Assembly: GCA_003118195.1 (NCBI GenBank)
Contig: BEXV01000427.1
Span: 74,104 to 138,103, forward strand
Source of the DNA: Hemicentrotus pulcherrimus
Taxonomy: Eukaryota; Echinodermata; Echinoidea; Camarodonta; Strongylocentrotidae
Direction of reading: 5' to 3'
Length of the DNA: 64,000 bases
The notes beneath the pieces were generated by a model. The model did no database searches. It saw only the letters and a program-made list of their open reading frames with translations, and had not been told where the DNA came from. Position numbers and translations under genes: made by a program. Shown one piece after another: positions 11,957 to 23,948 of the stretch; the first letter of the stretch is position 1; each line of letters starts with the position of its first letter.

Positions 11957-13088
11957 ATGTGGAGAATAATTCTTCCTGGTGTTCTATTGTTACTTTACAT
12001 CAGCAATGGTAGGTCATAACTCTTTATTTTGGGGTCATTTCATTAAACATTATTTATTATGAAATCAAAATGAACATAGATTATCAATATATATATGACA
12101 ATATAGAGAGGAGGCGAAATCAAAAGCACGAGGCTTGTGATGGGTTCGTCATAAAAAAGAAGAAGACATAAATACATGTAGATTGCATGATAATGTCAAT
12201 CTACATCAAATAATAATATTCCTAACATGTTAATACTGTTACTTGAATTGAGCTGTAGTACGAAGATCTGAATTATTACCCCGTACAAGAGATTTATTTA
12301 TATTCATAACAGTCTAACAAGTCTTTTGATTGATGACGGTGTATTTTGGCCAAACATTCAGAAAACAAGTTAGTTTGGGGCAATTAACTCAATTCATGCC
12401 TTTCACCCATCACTAAAGATGATTGACAATTTTTTTTTTAAGAAGACGAAACCTCAGCTGACAGCTTGTACTAAAAATATATATAGACGTATTAATCATA
12501 AAAGGACCATGAATATCCCCCACTTATTGCAAGGAAATCATATGAGCCTTTTCATTAATTTTAAAAGCTGGATTGCATGGTTTGTATTATTTAGGCAGAT
12601 ATGATAGTAGAAAATGGAACATTTAAAATATGAAAATAACCATAATTGAAAATATGGAATAAACTTTAAGATTGGCTTCCATTAACAAAAAAAATGAACG
12701 TATATCGAGAGAAACATTCCTGCTGAGTCAATTTGTCAATTTTATTTCTACACAAGGACATTCCTGTTGCACTGATATAGTCAATGTACATAGCTAACTG
12801 CCTTCCAAAGCTAATATGTTAATATACTTTTGCTAAAGATTTTGTGATTATTTATTTTTGCGATGAACAGCTTCATCTCAGAACACCACCACTGACGCCC
12901 CGGGCGCGGCGATCACGGGCGACATCGTCACACCCACCGTGGAAGCCACGACACCTGGAGACGCAGGCTCGAGCAGGGCCGAACTCAGGTGGCTCGCCAT
13001 CGTCGACGAACTCATGGCTCATAAGTCACAGAGTTTCAACGATACGTTCTATAGCATTATTGAAACGTATCCATTCACGTCGTCTTGG
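11957..13088 (+). CDS. Gene 1 exons 1-2: signal peptide and stalk
   Basis: Exon 1 (11957-12008) encodes MWRIILPGVLLLLYISN, a signal-peptide h-region that ends in phase 1. Exon 2 (12871-13088) completes the Ala and gives a plausible SNA cleavage site. It then encodes a Thr/Pro/Gly-rich stalk with an N-T-T glycosylation sequon, followed by an amphipathic stretch (ELRWLAIVDELM) that starts the GAIN region. The ATG was chosen because it is followed at once by the hydrophobic core and sits at the acceptor. Nothing homologous to the EGF or LamG modules of the neighbouring gene lies between signal and GAIN. Confidence 0.85.
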
Positions 13089-16000
13089 GTAAGTCGCTAA
13101 TTGTTCCCATCTCCTGTTTTAAAGCGACTTCTAAAACTAATCATGTTACTAGGCGCTTTATCCTTTTACTCAAAATCTTTTTCAAGGAAGTCTATACATT
13201 CATTTTTTTTAGGCAACACATTTTTCGTGTCTGCACTGTCATTGTTTAGGACAAGACATAAGTCGTCTGTTTTTCGTTGATTCTCCAAAATCCCACCCTC
13301 CTTTTTTGTCGTTGATAAAGGTGAACATTCAATTCATAAATCCCACAAAATATTCATTAATCTCCCAAAATATTCAATAATCTCTCAAAATATCCATTAA
13401 TCTCTCAAAATATTCATGAAAAACAAGCTATTAATTGATCTCGGCTATACGGCGAATTGATTGTGATCAGCTTGTCTGAGCATCTGACATTTGCACTAGC
13501 CTTTGAAGTGCATTATTACACTCGGTCGACGGAAAAGACAAAGATGGTAGGGAAATCCCTCCTAAACCATAATATAAACCAAGGAGCTCTTTTTTCATAC
13601 CTCCTTTTATAAACTCTTTGAAATAGTTATATTCATTGTAAGAGGAAAAGCGTGCCAGAGAGGAAGTGACATAGAGATTGAGATAGTAAGAAAAAACGAG
13701 ATGGAGGGGGTGACAGAGACAGAGTCAACGAGAAACAGAGTTAGGAGTAAGAATAAATCCCTCTCTCTCTCTCTCTCTCCTGGTCACCATCTAGGTTATT
13801 GAGGATGTGTACTTCAACATCGACTACATGTTGAACACGACGACGCGACCCGACGTGACTGTGTTATCGGCTGACGAGCTCCTCCAGATCCTTTCCGTGG
13901 TCATTGACGTACTCGACAGTAACGTGAACCTGACGACCAGGGAGGTGCTGGTGACGGCGACCTTCATGCAGGATCTCACGGCCGCCATTCTCCTCGAGAT
14001 GTCGGAGAACGATCTCACGGGTGATTTCGGAGAGTTCGAGAGTGTCATGTCTGTATGTCTTCAATTTTGTTTCCGTATCTAAAACATTCATGTGAATCTA
14101 ATTTCATAATTGTTCATGTTTTATGATACTAATTTTCCTTACAAAACACAAAAGAAATAGTTGTCAAGGAACCAAAAGCAAACGTTGATATGTGTGTGTG
14201 AATACACAACAAATTTCGCACCTTTCCACTCCAACAAGAGATCACTGTGAGCGGATGAGTTTTATAATAGCAGGAAAAGAGTTCTGAAAAACATTTATAA
14301 TTTAATCTCGATGATATTTAAAGATATTTTCACTTGATTTCTAGTTTATGTTTATAAAACAGACGTAAATATCCACATTTTCTTATTGCAATTTCAGTCT
14401 CCAGATGAACTTTACATTTTCAAGTGTGTAAGATGTGTTTTTTCTCTCTTTTTGTCTCTGTCTCGGTCTCTCTTCTATCCCTCTCATATTACGGTCTATT
14501 TGCAGTATATCATTGAGATATGTGATATTCTACTTGACGAGGAATACGTGGACTTATGGTTGGACATACAAAGGGTAAGTAGTGCAATGCTGTGACGTTC
14601 AAACATCGATTTCAACACTTAGATTGTTATGATTTTAAAATGCTTTGATTAATACTTAAAATTCAAGGTTGGTACCGAGTTTATACCCTGCACCTCATCT
14701 GCGGCCATAACGAGCATGCGCGTGTCAAAAGCTACATTGATGTTCTAAATCATGAATATTTCCATTAATGTACCTCGTAGCGCCAGGAAATTAATCGCTA
14801 TGGGAGATGATTATGATATTTTTACCACTTGCTTCTTCTTTTTCCCTATTTTGTTAATCTTCAAAGGACTATGCAGGATATCGATAAAAAAATCTGTATG
14901 CAGATGTGTACGCAGTCACTCTAAACACCGATTTTACACCATATACGATCTTTGCGAGAGTGCATGAGATGTATTACTCTCCTACACACGGGGCCTCCAG
15001 TGAAAAATAAATATTCTTCATATTTTGCTAGTTGGGGACTTTAACCCTGCATCAAATTGCATGTACATGTGTATGATTAATCTATGTGGATCTCTTTCTT
15101 ATAAAGGCATATCCTGTATATGCGACGGTGATCGAGACTATCGACGTTGCGTCGTTGGCCATAGCTAACCTGATCGACTCTCCAGGCACGCTCAAGTCAG
15201 ATGTCAAAAACATAAGTAGGTCATATTCTACGACAGAAAATATACAATTATAGCAGTTTACAAATCAATATATGTACATATTTATCGCCTAGTTTCTTTA
15301 CATGTACATGATAAAGTTGTTTTTATAAACCGAAAAAGGAATTCTCTGCTCGAAAAAGCGCGTCATCACGAAAATAGTACTCTTTAGCTTTCTGAACTGA
15401 AAAAAAAAGAATAAACGAATTTGAGCTTTTAGCTAATTTTAAGAAATATCATCAATTAAGAATGGCATGGCACCGATAAGAATTATCGGTGCCATGTTTT
15501 AATCTGTTACATGGTTATTTTCAGAAACGTTGAGGTTTTTGACAAAGGAATTATACTTTCTAAATGGCATTCTCATTTGCTTTTCTTGTATTCCTCCAGA
15601 TTATCTTCTAGTCAAGGATACATGGTACAACCTTACCCAGACCTATCAGGACTATGTATTTCAGGTCAGAGATAATGAGGGCATACTTATTCCGGAACTA
15701 TATCTTGAAGAGGCAGACTTCGATTGTAAGTGCATTTATGTATATTCCGTTCATATTTCGTTTGGTTTGTTTTGAAGTAAATCTTGATTGACAGCACCAC
15801 CACTTTATCGATGGGTTGGCTTCTCAGTTGAAAAAGTAATTAGAGTTAGGCACCATTCCCATTATTTATCCGCCGCATTAGTTTCATATAGTTAGGCATT
15901 AGTAGTGGGAGACCAACGAGGTGAGGGGAAGGTTCCAGAACGAGAGATCGGCTCCAAAGAAACGCACCGTACTTGTCAGTCATTAGAGTTAGGCATTTCG

Positions 16001-19000
16001 ATGGGAGAACAAAAGAAGACAACCGAAACCAAACCTAAACAAACAAATGAAAACAGGTGCCAGTTTTGAAGATAAATTCGTATTCAAAGGTGAGAGGGGA
16101 CAAGGAAAGTTGTCTTTTTATACATCTAATGAAACAATCATTGTTGGATATTAAAACTAAAACCAAAATCGTCCCTCATGGATTTTGCAGTCTAAAGTAG
16201 TTTATACCAGTACATATAATGTGATTTACTCTAGTCTGATTTTCTGATGTTACCATTGTATCACGATTTAAAAGAAGAATGAAGGCCTGTACTCTTTTCA
16301 ACATATTTGTTAAATTCTGGCACTGAGACCAATGCGTTTTTTTTTTACAAGTTCATTTTAACCTTCCTCTCTTGCCGCAGATTATGACGTGGTTGCCTTC
16401 GTGAGTGTGCAGTATAAGGGCGTTAGTGACATGATGGGGAAAAACAAGACACGTGTCTCAGTATCAACCTCGATCAAAGACCAAAGGTAAGAAACAACTG
16501 TCTACTCAAAGATTTAAGTCCGATAAATTGTATTTACAAGGCTGCAAACGGCATGTTGCAGATCTTTCGGAAATTGCTATATACTTTATATTCTTAAGAT
16601 TGCTTCTTACTGCGTGAAACCATCATCACCTGTTCTTGGTTATTGACCCTCTTACCGGACAAGTGATATGATGAACACATATATTTGGAATTATTTTCCT
16701 GTGTTATTTTTGTCGCTTATGTTGTCTTCTTCCATATATAAGTATATAAGTTGCTCTTAACCCCCCCCCCCTCCCTCCCACTCAGTACTACCTTGGGTAT
16801 TAGGGTACGCGTATACATGTTTTCTCCTTTTGAAAACATCCCCATAAGTTCAATGTATAAAGTCAAAACGGGCCGGATTTTTGTGTACTACGAGCCGGAC
16901 TTTGGTGCGTGAAAAGTACCCCTTTACCGGACATTTTGGGAACACGCATGCGGTCCCTCCGATCCCGGGCCAGGGGAGGGGATGGGGGGGCTCTTAAGGA
17001 CGTTATTATGTAATGTCATTAATAAATGTCAACGTCTCTGTTATATCAGTGTTTCTCATACCAATATACAGATATCGCAAGTGCAAATGGCATAATCTGA
17101 ATACGAATTGTTTTCTTTTCTTTCTATTTATTCTTCAGCTCATCATACGACCCAAGGATATTGAACAATGATGTGATTTCCATGACGGCCATCCGAGTAC
17201 CTGACTTCAGTAGTACCAGCATACCAGTGATCTATAGATTCGGAAATCTGGAAAAGGTAAATCATACATCACCCCTGTTCAATAATTTTAAAAGAAAAAT
17301 CACCTTTTTTTGTTATCGAAAAAGTAATTTTGAAATAAAAACAAAGCTACTTTTACACGAAAAAAAGGAGATATTCCCACACCGGGAATCGAACCCGGGC
17401 CACGGCGGTGAGAGCGCCGGATCCTATTATAACCACTAGACCATATGGGACTACACATCAGAATATCTGCATATATTCCACAGTATAAAATTATCAATTT
17501 GACGGTTCGCGAATGTATCCACAGGTGAAATATGAACTGCAGACGTAGAATTTTCACTTATTATATAGCATGGGATAATAGAATATGTATTACATCATCT
17601 CAATGAAAACATTTAGATTTCACAAGAATTGAAAAGGCCTGATTTCTTCTTTTTCTGGGAGGGGAGAAAGCCAGCCATTTGTTTGTGCGGATATTATATC
17701 AGTGTAATCTATATCAATAAAACAAAGCATACATTCCATTTGAAACAAAGGCGATTCCATTTTCTTTAATTGTATATAGTTTGAAATTATATTTAGTTAA
17801 ACAGATAATTACAATTCATGATAACCTTTACCATAAGATTCTGAATTTACGCCAGTTTTTTAATATCATGATATCTCGTATATATATTCATTTTACTCCA
17901 TAGAAACTTGAGCATTGGGACGTGATATGTGTCTTCTGGAATTTCGACAAATCGTAAGTTTCAATGATATAAATGTAAATTTCAAAAAGAATACATGCAT
18001 TTATATTTCCATATATGTCACGTTGAACAGGCATGAGTAACATTGGAAATAGGTCTAAAAAACATGACAGTACTATTAACAATGATTGATATCAGATGAT
18101 AATAGTATTTTACGATATAAAATACATACAAATGTATGCTGATCATGCTTACCCCGGAATTTCAATCTTTTTTCTTTTTCTAACCTTAATTTACCAAACA
18201 TTAACAGCAGCTTCTTGATGGTTTCCGATTTGATTCTAGACACATTGGTATAAGATTAAAGCCAAACAGCTTTAATATGAAGGAGTGCAAGAACCAAAGT
18301 TTCTGTGAAAGGGGAAGGGGCACATTCCCGTTGGTTTTCGACAAGCGAAAGCAACAAAAATACAAACAAACAAACGTAAAAAGTCAAATGAAACAACATC
18401 TTTATAAATAAATGAATTAAGCCCTACAACTTGTTGGAAAATTACCTTTTAACTGTTTCGTTGCGAACTGTTCTCTTCCAGCACTGGTGAAGGCGGAGTA
18501 TGGGATGACACGGGATGTGAGATGGTGGAAGGGTCATCCACAGGCTGGTCTACTCAGTGCCTCTGTAATCATACCACCAACTTCGGCTTGATTCTTCTCG
18601 AACACGATCCAGAGGTACAGACTTTTAAAGGGGAAGTCCACCCTAATATTAAGTTGGGGGATATTTGAAAGGGGCTCGCAAGATACGTCACAGTGTTACC
18701 AATTTGTCTTTCATTGATGACAACTTAATCAGGATGGACTTTTCCTTTGAAGCTTTGTTCTAATCAGATGATTTTTTTTTTGTTAAAGATGAAAGCGATG
18801 TTAAATGCATTGCCTCGATTTATTCACAATTATCTCCAATGACCTTTGACTAATGATACCTAAAAAATAGAAATGGATAGTTTAGAATTTTGTAGTTAAG
18901 ATTTATATATAGACAACAATATGTGTATATGGACGTGCATGCCTACAGTGGTTTTAAAGGAAATACATTCAAAGGCACGAAACGGATTTATTGAATCATT

Positions 19001-22000
19001 TTGTTTAACCAGACAGCTATAGCTGGGGGAAAACTACAGTTTGAAAAAAGAAAGGAAAATCGGAGTAATGTTCCTTCCCTTTACCATCAATAATTTTACT
19101 GTACTATGAAATTATACTTGTGGTTTCTATTTAGATTTTTTTTAAAGACCTGGATTATCGGAAAACCTACATTTTTTCTACTCCAATGTAATACATAATT
19201 AAGTCCTAATATTCTTTTCCTCTTCAACAGTCATTAATATCTAATCTTGTTTTTCTTTTGATTATAAGTATATTGACTGGGATTTCATCGTTCAGACCTG
19301 GTTGTGGTCAATTGCAGCGGCTGTTTCAGTCTTGCCTCTCTTTCCATTCTTTGGATTTCTCATCTATCTTACGTAAGATTCATCAATTTACAAATTTTCA
19401 TACCTTTGGCCTTTGAAGAAATTTGTTAGTATTGTCTTGATATAAAAACGTCTCCTTTGCAAAATAAAAGAATTACAACGTTCTTTACATATATGTTATC
19501 AAAATCATAATTCTTTTTTTACTGGTTTTACATTATGTTTGTAAGGTGTTTTTGCACATCTATTGTGAGCCGTGATTTACAGGGTTTGTAATTATTCACA
19601 TATTAGAAAATGTATGTCCTTACTAGTGCATACTTTCTATATTTCAAAACAACTGTACTATGATTGTTGAAGATATTTTACAAAGCATGGTGTGTTTGGG
19701 TTCTTATTTCCTTTCCTTGCTGAACCCTGACCTTATTATGAACTCATTTCCGTTAAATTCAATTTAATCATTCTGTTGTCTTTATTATCTTTTTGTTTCT
19801 ATTTTACTTCTTAGGACAATTAATTCCAAGCGAAGGTCGGCACAAATCAACTTCGTCTTTAGTTTGATTATGATGTTACTCGTACTAGCAACAAACGAGG
19901 TTGCTAAATGGCAAAAGGTAAAATTTTATGTATCTTAGTTCGTCTTAGGTATAACTTGTATCATGTCTTTTAGGCTTCATCGTGCTACTAATAACTACTC
20001 ACTGTTTTGAATCGTATTAATACCTCAATCCAATTGTATTCTTATATTCGTTCTATTGATATTTCATATTTGGTAAAATGATAACAGGCATTTCTATGTC
20101 GGCAACGCTTATTCAGCATCGCATCCAACAAAATGTAAAGATATATGTAAGAGTGACATTTATTTGCAGGGACATCTGTAAAAGCACCTTACCGAGGAAC
20201 CTTTATTTTACAATAATCACACGAATATATCATATATAGGATGCAGGCCCTATTGAGAAAAATATTGCTCGTAAAAAAAACCCTGTAGAGTTAGGCATTT
20301 CTTCAATGGGCTCCCAATACCGGTATCCTGAATTTCTTCCTGAAATTCGACGGTTAATACAATCATTTTGTAACTTCTTTTCTGTTGTGATTTTGAAATT
20401 ACCCTCACTCTGTATTAAATTACATTTCCTTCTTCCATTGATCATACAGAGCGATATTGCATGTATGGGTTTCGGTATAGCCATGCACCTGTTCACTACC
20501 TCCACCTTCGCCTGGTTGTTCGTCATCAGTATTCTGCTCTTTACGCGTGTCACCGAGTTTACAAGTAAAGAGGCGCCTCACTGGATGGCCTTCCTTATTG
20601 GTTGGGGTAAGCTAGTCACGTGATAATTCACAAACCGCCATTTACTTTATGTTTTCGATATCATGTTATGTTCCTTTGCCTTAAATTGGTGCTAGAAAGA
20701 ATGTTATGTTTTTGACAAATGATCTGCAAAATGAACTTATTTATTCATTCATTTATTTGTTCCATTATTTATCCATTCATTTAGATTTTCTTTTCATTTA
20801 TGTATTCATTTATTATTTTTTATTTTACAAAAATATTTAGTCATTACTGATTCATTCGCACTCCTTGTTCCTTATATCCACTTGATTTAAACATCGATGC
20901 TAAAGATGGGTGTAAATGATATTATGAGAGCTATTTTGTACTCTCAATCTGTTTTTCATATTCAGGTACTCCTCTGCTGACGGTCGGTGTAACCGGTGGT
21001 TTGCTTTATACAGAATACGGAGTAGGACCCCGGTAAGATTTATCATTGGATCAAAGTGACCAAGGAAATCACCAGATTGATTGAATCTTGGAATTGCAAT
21101 ATTGCTCGATTAACAACGTTTAATGAAAAATGAATAACTAAGAAAATATATGATCATTTCGGAGGAGTTCACTGTATGCGTGAAACAATTATGAATGTTG
21201 AAAACTTCCAGAGATTTTGTTGGATTTTTAGACTCGTAAAACAAGGAGCTTCAATAATATGAACTATGATACACACATTTGTCTTCCCTTTGTATTCACA
21301 TAATATCCCTTGCATAAGTATCCATATACTGACGAAACATTCTTTACAATGTTATCTAAGCGTATGTTAAATTTGTGTGAGTTTACCAAAATTGAATTGA
21401 TTAAACCAAGTTTTGATATTGAATCTCACCCCTTTCAGATGTTGGTTCAACAACAACAGTCAGATTAAGATGGCATTTATGGTACCGACACTGGTTTACA
21501 GCTTGGTAAGTATAATACTAAATCTAATTCACTGATATATTCAGAGTAGCTATTTCGTTATCAATACGTTAGCAAACAATATGATTACTTCTTGATTCAT
21601 AAAAAAAAGCTGCTTTACTGTTTATTCACCTTTGAATTAAGACATTTGCGTGCGATTTATGGATTATTCGTATTTAAAACAAAGCGCTTAGATTTTTGTC
21701 CTTTCTGCATTTTTTTACATCGCTGCTTGAAGTGGCCGAATAACAGTATCCCTCGATTTTATCTTCGTTAGAAGGGTACCCTGGATGGGTACAGCAGGAA
21801 ATGACGTCACTTCTATATTTAATACAGGTTACGTATTTATTTCTCTGGTTATAAACTATTTTTTCTATTACACAGCTAACTATATTGCTGCTGTTGGCAT
21901 CGATACGGGCTATTGTGCAGGCGGGGAATATCACACTCTTTGAGCGAGAAAAGGAGGAACTGCTAAAATTAAGGTGAGTTTAAGAGGCCGTGTGTGTTGC

Positions 22001-23914
22001 AAAATAATCCTGTATCCTTAAATCAATAAAGCTGATGAAAAAGTCACTAGTATGGTCTTTATAGTTTCATTATTACCCCGGCTGTAGCTGAGACGCCAGA
22101 ATAAGGCGCTGAAGCATTCACGGAACTTCTTCCTACCTGGTACCCATTTACTTCACGTGGGTGGAGAGTTGTAAATTTAGATAAATGCCGTGTCAAAGGA
22201 CATTAGTGCCGCGCCGGGACTCGAATCGCGAACCGTGTGATCCACAGTCCGATAGATACTTCATTATTGTGGAGCGTTTCTAAAATAGTAATCGTATTAT
22301 CATGATTGTGGGTTTGTACTGGACAAAATGTTGTTTAGATGCTAATTATTAAACAGAAACTTCATTAGAGAAAATGTCAAACTTGTATTCAAGATACTGT
22401 GATTTAGTAACCTTGATACAAGACGTAAATTGAAAGTGTTTAGCATGTACATGTGCGTAATTTGTTCCATTATATACGGTAATTCATTCCTCCTAGAGTG
22501 CTGTAATCAACATAAAATAAACATGAATACATTATTGACAATGCATTGCGTCTGTAAAATGGCGCCTGGCTGGAATGCTCCCCAGAGAGTGGAGAATGTG
22601 CATACATTGTGCGCGGGCAAGCTTGAATCCAATGAACGGGGTATCTGTAAATCGCTTTGAGACGTTATCGATGTATTAAACGTTTTTTTAAACGTGGAAT
22701 ATCATTATTCACTTTAGCTTGAATTCCATTATAAAGCAAATTCTCCCATTTTCTTGATACCATTTAACTCATGGATATGGTTTTTGTTTTTCTTCTTTAC
22801 CCCTTTGTTCAGAGCTACCTGTTTGTGCTTCCTCGCATTGTCTCCTGAGCTGAGTATCTTCTACTTCTGCGGCCATTTTTCTTTCCTCAACCCTATGATC
22901 GGCTATGCCTTTGGTGCACTTATGCCGTTCCAGGTTCGTTTACCTATATCACTGCTATTAGAAATACATTTCCTGATGGCAAAATATAGTTTGGAAATTG
23001 GAAACCTAAGTGTATTAATTTTAATAGGAAATCGATCAAAATCGGTGCGGAACATTGTTAAACCAATGTTTTTATGCACGCCTAATTTGTACCGACAAAA
23101 TAAAGAAAGCAAAGTTTTGTGACGAATTCTTTGTTTTATTTAGCAAATTGTGTTCTTTCATAAGTTTGACAAAGAACGAGTGTATGCTGCAACATTGAAT
23201 GTACAACATGTATTTTTGTTATTTTTAAACCAACAATTACTAATCTTTGTAAACAAAACATTATGCCATCATTTGACTGCTCTCATAGTCAGTTAGATCC
23301 TATTCTCCTTGTCTCCCTGAAGATGTCAAGATTGAAGTGGACCAGCATATTTATCATGGAGAGAAAGACATTAATGTTAACTTCTATATGATAATTAATC
23401 TCGTTATTGATATCTATTTACGACAGCAGTTCATAATTTTATTTTCTATCGATAATTTCGTCATACTTTGCTTTGCTTTCGACACTCACAGGGTCTCTTA
23501 GTGGTACTCCTTGAGAAACATTTCAATAAAGAGGTAAGGTTTTCGTTCCAAATTATTCATCTTCATTGTAATTATTCCATGTGGTTGCCACCTCTCTCTT
23601 GCTTTCTCTCTTCCTCTCTGTCTCTCTTCTCTCTAGACGTTGCTCCCTATCTTTCCCTGCCATTCATTTCCCTCTCTAAATAGCCATTATTCAGTTATTG
23701 AAACCTTATCTGATCTTGACCTCATAATTATCCCGCGTTGGAATCTCTTGTAAACGATAAACAACCAAATATCTATACAAAAATGACTATGATGATTATT
23801 TTGATAGTATATCTGTATGGTTAGTCACTGATTTAGTTAATAGACAGTAAAAACTATTATATTTTGTAGTAAATATAGCGATTTTCCTTTATAACTATTG
23901 GGTTATTTTCACAT

Positions 23915-23948
<34 letters not shown>

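Noticed and set aside
16790..16990. GC-rich intron segment with odd motifs (GGGCCGGA, GAGCCGGAC, CCCCTTTACCGGAC)
   Set aside because: Possibly a repeat fragment, but no second copy or inverted ends were found in the window.
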